A DNA stretch of 64,000 nucleotides from Dipylidium caninum (taxonomy: Eukaryota; Platyhelminthes; Cestoda; Cyclophyllidea; Dipylidiidae), in the NCBI GenBank assembly GCA_017562135.1, contig QEYB01001664.1:248001-312000 (forward strand), given 5' to 3'. The notes beneath the pieces are model-generated. The model did no database searches and had not been told where the DNA came from. It saw only the letters and a program-made list of their open reading frames with translations. Below, one piece after another: positions 24,867-38,700 of this stretch. Within the stretch, counting starts at the first letter, position 1. Each line of letters starts with the position of its first letter. The translations under genes were made by a program, and so were the position numbers.

Positions 24867-27355
24867 ATGGATCCTGGAGGCGTGGTTTATCTAGACAATA
24901 AGAGTAACGCAAGGAAGAGGAAATTCGCGCCAAATATTAGCAAAGCGTTGGCGAAAAAATCGCAGGCGGGCAACGCGTACGTTTTCCTCAGATTAATTTG
25001 ATCTAAAGATTGGTTAACTCATTCAATTTGCAGTTAGAAATTCATAGCTGTCATATGGATTTCGCGCTTTTTGTTCTACTAAGGTCTGACAGCACAGCGT
25101 TGCTCTTACTTAAACGTCCCATTCATTTTATTCAGGAATGGGCCACCTCGCCCCCGGGAAACCGACAGATTCAGTGAAAAACTCGAGTACTAAACGCCAT
25201 CGCATCAACCGCAATTTGTTAGAAGGCGAGGATTCAAGATATGTGCAGAGCTATTCTATCTTCGAAAAGGGCGTTGGATGCGTTACAAAGCCTGATAAAA
25301 CTGAAGTCGAAATGCGTATGTTCGCTTCTCCATTGTTAATGCGTATGATTTTTCTTTTCTTTTGTTTATATGAATGGCATACGTAGTTGTACGGCTTTTT
25401 TTCGCTTATACTTGACTCAAAGTTTGACATTTACTCTTTAGTTCCCATATGTGGATAGCTGGGATTCACAATTTTATCAATCAATTTTATCTAGGTTACC
25501 TAATATCTTTCCAATCTTTGTCCTTTATTTCTCTTTATTTTAAAATTTCGTTATGTTTTCTTTCACCTAGAATCCATTTTAACGATGAATGCTAAGACAC
25601 CCGTTAAGTCCATTGTGCGATCTTCATCCCCAACTATCAAAGAGCCAGATCGGCGTTTTGATGCCGTTGTCACCGATATTCAACAGTATTTTAAATTTCC
25701 ACCCGCTTGCATGCCTCCGGATCCGCCTAATATCTCTTCTAGCACGATCAATTCGACTCATCCCGATGGTTCAGGTATATTTGACTTCCTAAACATATTC
25801 TTTTTTCTATTCCACGTTTGGTTTTTAAGAGTATGTCCCTTGTTTACTAGCTTCTAAGAATACTCCCCTATCTACAAATCTCTCGCAACTTTTCGACGAC
25901 ACTTTGCCCAACGGCAGCCTATTTTCTCTCCGAATTCCTGATGTCCTTCTTTCGGAGGTTTGTTCTTATACCATTCTTTAATGCATTCCCATTGTGTAAT
26001 TATAGTGCTTATTCAGTAATATTTTTTGTTCCTCCGATGTTTATAGTACCATGACTGCAAAATTTTATAATACAGTTCAGGTTAAAGCGACTTAACCTTT
26101 AACGACTTGCCTGTTGTAATGGTCAAGTCAACCATTGAACCGGAATTATAACGCTTATAGTTTTGTAGTTTCTTTTGGAATACCACTTTCGCCTTGAATA
26201 TATCCTATTTCTTGTCTTAATTTGCGTCTAGAGTTTTTCAGGTAGATTATTACCGTTTATTGGGTTTGTGGGAGAGATTTGATGTAGCAATTCACATTAC
26301 TTGAAACATTTCCTCTTATCACCTTAGTTTGTTACAAGACTTTACAAATTGCTGAATTATTATTTCATCAAGTATTTGTCATCAAACGGTTGACTGGTAT
26401 GATGACGTTACTTAAAAAGAGATGACTCTCCCAAATTCGTCCCATATTGTTGTGTTAATTGCTTTTTATTTCGCATCTAAGTTAAATTAGCTCAAAAGTA
26501 ATTTCTATGGACTGCGCGTTTACTCGCCAGTATTAAGATCTGTTTCGATTATTTTCATTCCTTTTCGACTAATGTTTGTGACGGTACGATGAAAACGTTC
26601 TTTTGATTACTCCTACACAGGAATCACCCCTTCAGAATGAGGGCAAATTCGGCAAAATTCAGCTTTTGGACAATGGTGAAACTCGTCTTGTCATTGGTGA
26701 CTGCTTTTTACGTCTTACCAGTTCAGGGCCAACCACATACTCCTCGGTAAATTCTTTCGGATCGATACCTGGCAATCTCATCACATTGTTATGCTATTTC
26801 TTTTTCTTCACGATCTGTTCACGCTCTTCCCCACGACTGTTGTGGAGACTAGTTCCTACGCGAGTTATTTGAACAAAATCTAAGTCTAATGGAGATTATA
26901 TGGAGACGTTTTCACCACGTGATAGGTGTATCACTGTATATAATGAGCCTGTCGCTACTTCGTCTTCCGATCGACCAATAGAAAACTCGTCTATGTGACT
27001 ATTCGCGTTTGTTGATTAGTCAGGGGTGCTGTTTGATTTATTTGCATAGCTTTAATCGGCAATGTCTTGCGAACATCATCTAATTATTTTCTTTCGAACT
27101 GCTTTTTTGGCGATCAATGCCCATTTAAAATACGCATTTAGATCACCCTTTGATACCACTCCCCGTTTGGATATCTCGTGTAATCCCTTTATCTCGAAAC
27201 CTTTTTTTCTGTTCTACTTTTAGGATGTGGTGTTGGTGGAAGACGAGAGTGGGGAGGAGGATGGAGGTATGGTGCACCTGAACTCTCTCGGTCATATCGA
27301 TCAGTTTGTCACAGCAGTGCCCGAACTAGACTTCTTTTCAAAATTAGGTCGGTAG
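24867..27355 (+). CDS. POLR3D: RNA polymerase III subunit RPC4
   Basis: RPC4 pairs with RPC5 in the TFIIF-like subcomplex of Pol III. Exons are 24867-24976, 25136-25315, 25571-25774, 25851-25957, 26621-26746 and 27224-27355 (stop TAG). Diagnostic blocks appear in order: RKRKFAPNI (human KKKTFTPNI); YVQSYSIFEKG (IQSHSIFEQG); a PDTLP-like block near 25900; GKFGKIQLLDNGETRLVIGDCFLRLTS, which aligns with the human GQVGKLLIRKSGRVQLLLGKVTLDVT; and LGHIDQFVTAVPELDFF (LGHVKHKLVCSPDFESLL). Phases close from exon 2 onward. The junction between exons 1 and 2 does not close as drawn (phase 2 meets phase 1), so a small exon, unusual donor or base error is possible. At about 285 residues it is shorter than human (398), mainly in the acidic middle. 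Identity is strong. Confidence 0.9.
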
Positions 27356-28883
27356 ACCTCGTGATACCAAACTACTCTGGTGGCCCATTGACGTATTTTT
27401 CTGTGTACAGTCTCTTGCCCCCTTTTTTTAACTATCATACCCCTCACGCTCCTTCCACATCCCTGACTTTATTTTGAATTACTTTGACCATAAACAGTAG
27501 GAGCTAGGTTGTTAGGCCATTGTTTTGTACACGCACTGGGCGAGGTGGAATGCCTTTACTTGTGAATAAGTGGTTTGGGATTATGTGTGACTCTGTTACT
27601 TTGACGCTACCTCGATGGTTTAACGTCGCTTGATCAGGACGCAGCTAAATCGGCGGAAGTTGAGTGGGTGTGGGTTATTCATCTAAGTTATATGGTAAGT
27701 TCAACTTATTAATCTCCTTGTAAATACTTTCGAGGATGAGTTTTTTTAGAACTTTTGCTGCGACGCGACACCATGGGCTGAGACGCATTTCTAGTGCTCG
27801 GTAGGCCAGTGTGTTTAGACGTGAAGAATGGAGATGAGGACCTACTTACTGTGCGAGATGGGCCCGTTTTCTACGGACAGTTGGGTTTGACGTGAAGATG
27901 GGTTGTACGACTCCTCGTAATGACTGGTTGTTTCGAGATTGAATCCTCTGCCTGGGTGTATGCATTACCATTGGCGAATCGGATTCTCGGGCATTCATCC
28001 GCATTTGCGTATGAAGTTTGTCAAGGAAACTAGGCACCATGGACGGGAATTAGGTTGAAATTAAACGGATCCCATGAATTCTTCGAAAATACAACGGAAG
28101 GATGAGGTGTAGAAAGTCTGTTTGCTGAGTAATGAGGGGAATTTTGAGAATCGCAATAAGAGGCTTGAAATTTTGGATTACGCTATCACAGGTCCCTTGG
28201 TGAACATCACAAATTCCAAAAGTAGCTGAACGATTAGGTCTTAGATGAGGCATTTATAGAATTAAAAAAACAAATAAGACTTTACAATCACGTTGAAACT
28301 GTTGGGGCAAAGTTAGCATGGTTCCTGTAGAATGATATCCAAATGAATTGTTGACATAACAATCGCGAAATAAAGTCGATGGTGTGGAAGAAACTGTTGA
28401 GTGGATTATATACAGTTTCGTGGTTGCATGATATATGCACACTTGATATTGGGAGGTTTCAACGGTATTGACAATATTTACGCAGACTTTGAGAATTATT
28501 TTCTGTCCAAGTGAACGGCAATAAAAAGAATACATCTATAAGAGGGAATGAAAACAACTTTGAAATTTAAGCGCCCCATGGAAAGTATCCTTAATTTTTG
28601 AATTTGAAGCGAAAGCGGGCCGATGTTTCGATCGATAGTTATTCCGATAATAGGTGAATTAATTACGACGGTGTTCATTTCATCAAAGGACAGTAGTTCA
28701 GGTGAAATTGATAATTTGCAAATCAGCAGGACTTCACATGGCTTGTGAAAATAATTTGAAGTTATTCTATATTTATAATGAAATGATTACAAAGGACTAA
28801 ATCTGTAGTAAAGTAAATAATTACACACTCCTCTACATTTACAGAATATTACACACTCCAACGTAGTTAGAAGATGTGATCTC
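27356..28883. other. Intergenic region POLR3D - GLB1
   Basis: It contains the POLR3D 3' region and the presumed GLB1 promoter. Open frames on the minus strand (27846-28678) are short and overlapping, with no recognisable domain. I see no repeat or RNA gene. Confidence 0.5.
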
Positions 28884-31800
28884 ATGACCTTCGGTAGATC
28901 TGCCTGGCAGAAGTTCGCGTTTTGGAGGTCGTTTACTAGTGTGTGGTTTAGCGAGATGTTGGTTCTCAAAGCTGTTAAAATCGATGAAAGTTTCTTACAA
29001 GGAGATGATGATGAAGCCCTTCGGAGTAAGAATGGAAGTAGGATGACGTGGGATGTCATTACCCGGTTCTTTCTGCTTTTTTCAACCGCTGTTTCTATGA
29101 TTTTCGTCGTTTCTTGCTTGGGATCATTATTTCTTGTACGACTTTTTTTCCGATAATCCCCAACTATTTCAGTCCTCACGTACATTTTCTATTGACCGTG
29201 AACAAAATGTATTTTTGAAGGATGGCCAACCTTTCCGTTTTATTTCGGGTAGTTTGCACTATTTCCGCGTACCACGAATTTATTGGGAGGATAGACTAAT
29301 AAAGGCCAAAAGTGCGGGTCTAGACGCAATCCAAACGTATGTATGTTTACTCATGAAACTTGACTTATTTGATTTTAAACACTTTTTTTGTTATAGGTAC
29401 ATACCTTGGAACTACCATGAACCACATCCGGGAAAATATCTTTTTGATGACGAGAGAGATGTGGTTGAGTTCATAAAAATTGCACAGAAACAAGGTCTCC
29501 TGGTCATTGCAAGAGTTGGACCATATATCTGTTCGGAGTGGGATTTTGTATGTATTTTTCCTTAACTACTTCTTTTCTCTGTTTCGGGATTTCAGTTAAT
29601 TTTCTTTTTAGGGAGGGATTCCAGCTTGGCTTCTAGCTTCATCTCCCAACTTGAATATTCGCTCTTCAGATCCAGGTATTCATTTCTCTTTACTACCTTG
29701 ATGCTGGTACAATTAACGCTCATTTTTGTTGTTAAGGCTTTATCAACCCTGTCATTCGGTGGTTTAGTGCGTTACTTCCAAAATTAAAGCCATTAATTTA
29801 TCAAAACGGTGGACCCATAATTATGGTTCAGGTGCGTGTATCTTTATCTTTGCCTCATTGCAATGTAAATTTCCTCTTTCTCTTCAGTTGGAAAATGAAT
29901 ATGGATCGTACGTCACCTGTGATAACGAATATCTTTCTTCTCTTTATGAGTATTCCCGATTTGTACTTGGAGATGACATAATTCTCTATACAACAGACGC
30001 CAACAAAATGAGCAATTTGAAATGCGGTTCATCAGATCGCAGATTATTCACGACTGTCGATTTTGGTGTAGATGGAGGTGTTTTATCGTATTTTCGAATA
30101 TGACAACAAACCTCACCCCATAACCAATTGCTATTTTCACGTTCATTTTAGCAAAGAACCCAATTGAGTCCTTTAAAGTGCTCAAACAATTTCAACCTCA
30201 CGGGCCTTTGGTAATTAAAGTTATTTCCACTCTTCTCATTATTATCATTTGGTTTTCGATGTTAATTTGTTAATTGAACAGATCGCATTTTGAAATAATT
30301 GTAGTTAAGCTCTAGCAATTGCAGAACCACACTTCGGTCTTTTAGACCTTCGTCTTAACCCTTTCACTTACACAACCAGTAAACTTATTTTTTCATTGAT
30401 ATATCAACATAGACAATTAAACACTTGAAATCGCTTTTTCTTCTCGCCCCCATAAACTTTCGGCTATTCTAGCAGGAGGCAGAAGTCATTTACAGTTTTT
30501 CATACACGGAACAACTTAACCCCCGGATTAAATCATGCGTTGCATTATTTATAATATGCGAGTGATCTCTCGGACTGAAGCTCAAGTATAGCTAGCTGGT
30601 TGTTTTCATTGAGCTAAGTATACGTTAAAATGAAATTGTTTTTACTACTCTATATTACATGCTCTTCCGCTGCAATCTACTATCTTTTGCGGGTTCTCGC
30701 TGTCTTACGAAGACAATTTCAATACTTATCTTTTCAAACAATGGTATCGTCTTTAGTGCAGAGATTTCTGGTCTTTTCTTAATTTGTTTTCGTTTAAAGC
30801 ATCAGCGATGTAACTCTCAGTGTTGTTAAAAATCTTTGAAATTGATTTTTTTTTGTCTATCAAAAAGCCGCTTTTCCCATTTTTCGTCTTTTTTCATCGA
30901 GGTTAATAGTGAGTACTATTCGGGATGGTTGGATCACTGGGGTGAGAGACGTCACAAAGTTGACGCCATGGAGTTGGCAAATGGAGCCGCCAATCTCTGG
31001 AATATGTCACTACAAGTCAGCTTCAACATGTACGATTACTTTTGATTTTAATGTCTTAATCGTCACTTTCCTGACCCAATTTCTAGTGTCTATTTGCTCT
31101 GAAAATTCAAATTCACTGTCTAAATATCTTTATTCTCCTAAAATGAGATACTCGATTAGACCATCTTCGTATTATTTTAAACGGATCATTCAATTCTTAC
31201 TCCACTTTAATGTGATGCCCTTCATTTGTCAAAATTCATAATGCATTTAAGTAGTGCAGTTCCTCATTGGTGTTTGATGGTCGGAAATAGGCTTGCCCCC
31301 TGTATGAGTTATAGCCGGACAAGATGTAAGATTCTGGATATTAGCACCACCCTTGCAACATACCTCATATGGACACGTACCCAAACATATGAAACAGATT
31401 TTGCAGCTTAACGACGTCTCATGTTTGAAGCTATATGTTCCATGGTGGGACTAATTTTGGTTTCTGGAATGGAGCTGCTTCGTCAAGCGAATTTATCATT
31501 ACCTCCTATGACTATGATGCTCCAATTTCCGAAGCCGGGGACATAACCGTCAAGTACCACATTTTACGCGACCTTTTCTTCCAGGTGAATTTGGTTGACC
31601 AGACATTTGTTCATTTCGTGCCCTAGATTAACCAATGACAGGCCTATCTTAATCTACTTTTACAGCTAAAGCAGCAGGACCCCCTCCCTCTTCCATCCAA
31701 TAATTCTAAGGCTAGCTATGGCAATGCCGTGGCGGAGCCGGTGAGTGATCTGCTACTTTTCTCACTGCATTTCATGCAGTTGTTTACTTACTTGAAATTT

Positions 31801-33667
31801 CGGCTGACGTCCACTTCCTCTTCTGTTTATTTTAAGCCAAGTATAGTAAACACTTAGTGCTTCATAGTCCACTTGTCAGCATTTTTGCCGCTATGCCTGC
31901 AGGCTGACGATAGCTTAGATCTTCAAAAATTTTAACAATTTCTGATTATCTACAAATTGTCGCAATAATATGCCTCCCTTCTGCTTAGTACTCCCACCTT
32001 CTCTATGAACTGCAAGATGGCGTCCGCTCCCTTCGGCCTATTTATATGGAGGCAATGAATCAGGTACTTTACATCTGAACAGGCTCCATTTCCTCTATCT
32101 TATCTTCTCTGTTTCAGTATGAGGGCTTTATGGCTTATACTGTGTCACTGGAGCACAAAGTGGGAAAAGCGAATTTGACGTTTGAGAATGTCAAAGACAT
32201 TGGATTGGTTTTCACAACTGACTCCTGGTCAAGATCACTTGTATGTTTATGTAATCCTCACGGTTGATGCATATATTTTGAAATAGGTCTTTCACGGATT
32301 TGTTGCCGGTGCTGCCATTTTGAGTGTTACGGTTGATGAAGAACATCCTTTCCTAACCGTTGTTACTGAGTGCCGAGGTCACATTAATTATGGCCCCCTG
32401 ATGGTGGGTGATATCAAGGTAAGATCCTGACTCCTGTTAAAGTCAATTTTTTATTGGTATTTCGTTGCTTTACTACCACTTTGATCGGCTTTAGTCGTCG
32501 AACACTATGTCGAGTTCGTACTTTTTCCAGGCTAATATTATGATGCAAAGGTCTGGGTAGGGCAGTTACGAACCTTGCTTTGCATATCCTTTTGATTCAC
32601 AATGGATAAGGTTGCTCTCACCACAAAATTATTGTTTTTTACGCCTTTCTCTGGCATCTTACCGAGGTGGACTTTTAATATCTTCTTGGAAGTTCTGACA
32701 TTTATTTCGGAAATCATTTTTGGACTATTTTGCTTTCGATGATGGTATTTACGAGCTTCTTTCATGGACATTTCCATTCGCCTCCAGGGCATCATTGGTC
32801 GGGTTCTTTTGAATGGGACAGAACTGCTTTACTGGACAATGAAAGCACTCGACTTCAGATCCACAAATCCGCCTTATTTGAGGTCAGCGTTATTAGTAGT
32901 ATATAAACATTCTAAAAATGCTTAATTACTACAAACAGTTATTTGACGTATGAAGTTATTTTGTTGTCTTAGAGGTCATATTTGATGCACGCAACCCACA
33001 TCAAGTTTTACACAATTTCATTCTCTGCCTTTTCACGAATCTTTTTTGTGATTAATTTTTTAAATCAGAAATGTGGAGCCAGAGAAATTTCCTGCTCCCG
33101 GCAAGATATACAAGGGTGCCTTTCGTGTACCCTTTCCGCCAATGGATACGTTTGCTGTTATGACCGGTTTCACACGAGTAAGCGGAATACTGAGTGGTTT
33201 TTTTCATGCTTCTGATACTTTTTGCTTCATTATTTCAGCCACTTTTGAAGTCACAGTTAGTTAACAAAATTAAATATTTGCTAAATTGTAACCCCAGATG
33301 TGTTTTCTCATCATTCACTTCCTTAATCGTCGAATTCGGTATACACTGACAGTCACTTAAGGCGTCAGGTAGATATCTAATTGTACTTAAAGTTACGTCA
33401 CTCGTTCCTATGTTGTATTTTCAGGGCATCCTGGCGGTGAACGGCCACATGGTGGGTAGATTCTATCCTTCAGCGGGGCCGCAAGTGAGTTTGTATGTGC
33501 CTGCCAGCATGCTACTGGTGGGAGAAAATGCCTTCACTTTATTGGAATTGGAGGAAATTAGCCCTGAATGCCTCAAAAACAGTTCACTTTGTTATGTCAC
33601 TTTTCGTGACTCCCCTGTGTGGTCCCGCCAACCTTTTTACATCAATTTGGTTAATTTGCTCTTATAG
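28884..33667 (+). CDS. GLB1: Beta-galactosidase, glycoside hydrolase family 35
   Basis: It removes terminal beta-galactose in lysosomal or secreted form. Sixteen exons join in phase: 28884-29135, 29173-29336, 29397-29547, 29612-29675, 29737-29831, 29888-30077, 30152-30210, 30902-31029, 31431-31584, 31666-31740, 31989-32063, 32118-32240, 32287-32418, 32788-32882, 33069-33177, 33425-33667. This gives 702 residues (human 677). Key blocks are [20 protein letters not shown], the acid/base motif [10 protein letters not shown] (Glu246), the nucleophile motif [14 protein letters not shown] (Glu329), [14 protein letters not shown] and [14 protein letters not shown]. Beta domains end with [21 protein letters not shown]. 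The N-terminus has about 53 polar residues before a hydrophobic segment. Starting instead at the Met near 29043 would give an ordinary cleavable signal peptide. Both catalytic glutamates are intact. Confidence 0.96.
29136..29172 (+). other. GLB1: 37-nt micro-intron in GLB1
   Basis: It begins gtacga, contains a poly-T run and ends tttcag. It separates the membrane or signal exon from the GH35 domain. Confidence 0.85.
30211..30901 (+). other. GLB1: 0.7-kb intron of GLB1
   Basis: It lies between the FQPHGPL exon and the VNSEYYSGW nucleophile exon. It is T-rich on the sense strand, with no further feature seen. Confidence 0.8.
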
Positions 33668-35778
33668 ACGGGTTTTTTATTTGTGTCGTAAAAACTGCAA
33701 GTTCTGACAGCGTTACATTGATTAGATGTGCTTTGTCCAACAATGATCTGTCTCGATGTGTTTGGATAACGTATTTTGATATTGGGGTAGTGGCAGCAGA
33801 GGAAGAGAAGCCATTTAGAGAGGGAAGCGGTTTTTCCACAAATTAATGCTTAAAAGCTCCATTTTTTTACAAATGCCGAAATACCGTATCATGTAGAGTA
33901 TAGTTTACCCACAACATTTCGCAAATGCGCCCTCTTGATAAATATTTGGAGTTTTCGCAAATGGTCATACCTTCCTGCTTTTCGATCGTGGGAGGTACTG
34001 GGTTACAGGTGTCAGCATCTGAGTTCAAATTTGGTGTTGTGTCACAATGTCCTGACGCGATTACTGCAAATTGAACTAACGGCAGGCGCAATGTTAACTC
34101 AGCGGTGTGTGCACACTTCGAGTTGGTTTTATCTGTTAACATCACAGAATATTATCGTAGACTATTCCTTCAATAGAAGTTAGCTCGCACATGGACTTTT
34201 CTCGATTCGTGGTACAGTGTCGGAAGCGTCATCTCATGGATGGATAGCTTGATCTATTTTACTAAATTTTATTATAAGCCTAAGCGAGCAAAATCAAGAT
34301 TCATCGGAGTGTTGACGAGATTATCCTGGTAATCGGATTGCTATTCACAAGAGAAATTGAGTTGATTTGTAAGTACCCCTCAATCGGTTACGCACGCTGA
34401 ATCAAGATGTGATTGGGGTAGCCCAACCCGTATAAGGCGAGCACCTTTTCGGCCAGCGAAGCTTCATGATCATACAACCAATAGCATCCTAGTCAGTATA
34501 CGATTCTTCTAACCATTGGACAAATAGGAAGCCAATTGGCACACTAAAAGAGCATCCGAAACGTTGTTCAGAGCCATAGGTGGACCAATTAGATAGATAT
34601 TTGGTGAATCCGTCGACCAATGCTGAGGCAGACCCATAGCCATTCTTCCTAAATGACTAAGCACCGCGAAAACCGTACCACCAATAGGAAAAAAGATAAA
34701 GCGAAACGCGGACGTGAAAGATATTTACCTCGCTTACCCCAACTTTCTTTTCCCTCGCACGTGGGCAAGTTTTAGGGAAACCAAGCGAATTTACAGTATA
34801 CTGATAATTCTGCACACGCACCAATACTGGTATTGGCGTTAAATAACAAAAGCTACGAAATACGTGTCACACGAACTGTTGTTAATAATGAAGACTTATA
34901 CATCAAGATCCAAGATCGGGCGCACGCACACAAGCAAAGCGCCCCCCTCAATAACGAGATGTAAAACAAAGGTCGCGTACAAGTGGATATGTCTGTGCGA
35001 TCTGTGTATGCTCAAATAGAAGTGAGTATGTTGGTTTAATGATTGAAAATTTTGTTTGGTTGGGGTGTAGGGCGTTGGGTTATCCAAATAACACGTGGCA
35101 TGGAGGGAACTACAAATCCGTCGAAACAGGTTCCTCAGGGATGTTCCGTGTTTTGCTGCTGGGATTTTGGAAAGGGGAGGGTCTGTACAAATACTATGGT
35201 ATTAAAGGTGGCGACGGTGGTAGTTGTGAAGGCAGGCAGTTGAATGCCGTAAGACAAAACTATTGTGTAATCAAGGAAGTGGTCCAAGCAATTACCTCTG
35301 GTATCAGTCACTATGTGGAAATGCTGAAAAAAAATAAAAGTTTTTTTTTCGGCAATGCCAATCTCCACTTCAAAAGGCATGTAACCTAACTAATTGCTTT
35401 TACATCTAACATCATCTTTTCGTCCTTCCAGACCACACGATGGGCACATTTGCTAGGATATTTCATGTTAATATCAGTCCAATATCCGTGATCACCAAAA
35501 GTATCTCCTAACGGTTTTATTAACAAAGTTTCTGCAAATGTTAATACAACATACTGTCATGGACGATTGAATAAGACTAGAAAAAATAGTGTGCAAATTT
35601 AAGACAGGCAATGTTCCCCGAAATTCACGTCAAGGACTACTTGGGTATCGTGAGGCGATTTCATTAAATCAAGTATAGTGGAGCCGACATTTGCATGGGC
35701 ATTAGGGCAATGATATTAAGTAAACGGAGAATTGTGAGAAAGAGAGAAAAATCGAAATTTTTATAAAACACAGCCAGT
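33668..35778. other. Convergent intergenic region GLB1 - zinc-finger gene
   Basis: It contains both 3' untranslated regions. Base composition switches from T-rich to A/G-rich on the plus strand near 34.2 kb. A 116-codon open frame on the plus strand at 35039-35389 is opposed by a minus-strand frame and resembles nothing known. Confidence 0.5.
35516..35521 (-). terminator. Candidate polyadenylation signal for the zinc-finger gene
   Basis: The plus strand reads tttatt, which is AATAAA on the minus strand. It lies about 260 bases past the stop codon at 35779, a reasonable 3'UTR distance. Confidence 0.4.
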
Positions 35779-38700
35779 CTAGACGAGGGGAGACAAGAAT
35801 TTCCAAGCCGACAAGTTGACATACTTCAACTCGGATGGCGAAGTGCAAATGACCAGAGCACTGGGACCATCGTCCGAGGGCACGGAGTTGATTGGAACCA
35901 CAGCGGCAGCGGTTGTGGTGACGGCAGTTGTGGGCACGGTGGATGCACCGTTTCCGTTGACATGTGAAGCCGATGTTGATATCGACGCCTTGATCGGAGT
36001 GATGGTAGAGGAGGCTGCTACTCCAGAGTTTGAGGGGGGGTTAGGAATCATCGTCCCCCCGCTACAACCGCTGCCAATCTGTGTCACGGTGGTAGCGTTG
36101 GCGATATTTGTGACTGGTGTGTGGGCTATCAGTGGTGCTGGCATCGAGTAGAGCAAAGGTCGCATCTCTTTGCCACCGACGCCAGTGGTGATAGTTGTGG
36201 ATGTGATAGGATTGGATACGGAAGTGGGGGTGGGGGTTTGGGTGGGGGTATTGTTAGGCCGAGGAAAGGATCTTTTGTAGTGGAGCTGAAGATAAGAAGT
36301 GGCACCTTAACCCACATTTGCCTTTATTACACCCTCCCCCCTCCTAATAGGTAATTTTGAACAAAATAGCACAGAGGAATAACACCTAAATCCGTTATAG
36401 AGGCATAAAGACACCAAAATCCACAATCAAAACGCAATAACGCTTGAGTATACTGATCTAATAAGCAAGGCTTCCAGATATGGCAACCCCGAAAAATTCC
36501 AGATATGGCAACCCCGAAAAATATTGAGAATATTAAGGGGATAGAAATCACCTAAACCGAGTGCAATTTGTTGAAGCGAAGAAAAGTATGCGCCTGTTGC
36601 CTGGGCAATTATTTTCTACTACCTTAAATACCGGTGAAAGTCAAAGCTTTAATATAAGGTAGGGAGACGACTATTCTGAATTCGCAACTTGCAGAATTTA
36701 CACAAGCTTCTCCAACCACCACCCCTTCTTTGATAATAATTTAGGCGCTTAGTTGCTCTAATGATAAGGGAGTACAACTTGAAGCTATTTTGTGTGCGAA
36801 CAACTCACCAGGGCGCATTGTTGGTACCAATCGCTGGATGAGTTGTTGCTGCAGCAATTGTTGTGGCTGCTGTTGGTACGAATGCTGCTGGTGTTGGGTA
36901 CTCGTAGGTGATGGAGACGATAGTGTTGGTCGAGGTTGCACACTGATATAAGCTGAGGGTGTTGCGCTGGCTTGCAGCAGTCGTGGCTTCGCTAGCATGC
37001 TACCCAAATTTGAGGGAATGAGAGTAGTGGTGGTCGGTGAGGGACAGGAGGGGTTGATCAACGCCGCTGTCATTAAGGGCGCCTCTTCCGAAACTCCGAC
37101 ACCGTCTACTCCGCCTCCACTACCGAGGAGTGGATTGTGAACAGATGACTGCGATTGTTGCGTGGCACTCAGTGTCGACTGCGCTGTGGTATTCGTGAGA
37201 AAAGTAGTGGATTCCTTAGGGGGCTTTACCGCTAACGGTGGTAAAGCAACCCTTTTACGGAGAAGGATAGGAGAAACGACAGGGGTGGGCACTGTTGCCG
37301 AAGTAGTTTTGCGTGGTAAAAGGCGGCGATTTCGTGGAGCGGAAGACGAGTTTGTTTGACTCGTTTGAGTTGATGGCGGTAGTGAAGGCTCTTGAATACT
37401 GCCGCTTACACTATTGTTACTACTAGTGGAATTGTTATTACTGATGCTAATGGCTTCAGCAGATGCCTGATTCACCGAGAGACGCGCCAAAGTGAGAAGA
37501 TCAGCATTGGCGGAGGCAAAAGAACTCAGATCGCAGTTTGAGTCTAACTCCGGTACGGGTGAGGCTACCATGGTGGGTCCTTGAACAAATGGATAGGATA
37601 AAGGGGTGGTGGATGATGACTGCTCGACCTTTGTCACCACCTTTCCTGCTAAAATAAGAATACAATTAAAACTAAAGTAGTAAAAATTCCTAAGGGTTTA
37701 TAAGGTAGTGAATGAAAGCAAATTCTCATAAATGCTCTTTTCAATGGTAAATCTAGAAGTATAAAAATGTTCCTCTTTTTCCATAACCGAGTTATGCTTC
37801 AACTTATACATGAGGCGGGGAAAGGAACGCGAGCTCATGACAATGAAAAAAATAAGGAAGTAAGGGGGGAGAAACACAAAGATATAGAAATCGCATCTTT
37901 TTAAGTAAAAAAAATTAGAATAATACTTAACAAAGAGCGAAATGAAACTAAGTAGTCTTTGAAAGTGGTAAAAACCCAGAACCTCATGCCCGGGTTAAAG
38001 TGGTAAGTGTTCTCATTACTCCATCCTAGTAATTAGTTTGGTTTCTCTCAACGTTGTGGAAAGTGGGAAGTATACTCGTAAAATGGCCACTTCCGAAGAG
38101 AGTTACCGATTCCATGTTTCAGTTAAAGGTGCAACCGTCTTACAGAAATACAAAGTAACTAAAATGCTAGAATAAGTGAGTCCATATAAAGAATGACCAT
38201 TGCATGGGAGGAAGTCTTCAACATCTTACTAAATGAATTACTTACTGCAAGTGGGGCTAGATTGCGCACTGGAAGCCTGAACAGAGGGCAAGGTCGACAA
38301 AAGGGTGGTGGCAGTTGAGGTTGCCACGGTAGAAGTCAAGTTCCCGGGGTTGGGAGTCTGGGCCATCACAGGAGATGGTTGTTGGGACTTGACAGCAGCC
38401 GAGGCTGATTGGATGAGTTGTTTAAGTGTTGCTATGGTTGCTGCACTTGGCGAATGTGGTTGGAGTGTGGATGTCATTGTATTTGTTGGGTTAGCGTCTG
38501 TTGTGCACAATTGGAGAGAAATGGGTGAGGAGTTGACAAGCACCGAAGCGCGAAATAAAATGCAGAAAGTAGCCATTATGAGTTTAAAAACCCATTGAGA
38601 CGAATTATATAGAGGGAGGTGGAGAGGGAGTGGGAGCAAAATGCAGTTTTTCCGGACCTTTTTATGCTTGGAAGCAACATTGTCAATATATCTTGCGCTT

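Noticed and set aside
29134..29172. Beta-galactosidase start at the ATG at 29134
   Set aside because: That ATG lies inside a 37-nt intron; splicing joins the upstream hydrophobic exon instead.
36129..36354. Extension of the last zinc-finger exon upstream to about 36289
   Set aside because: The phase does not join to the preceding exon. An acceptor at 36138 after a pyrimidine tract gives phase 1 as needed.
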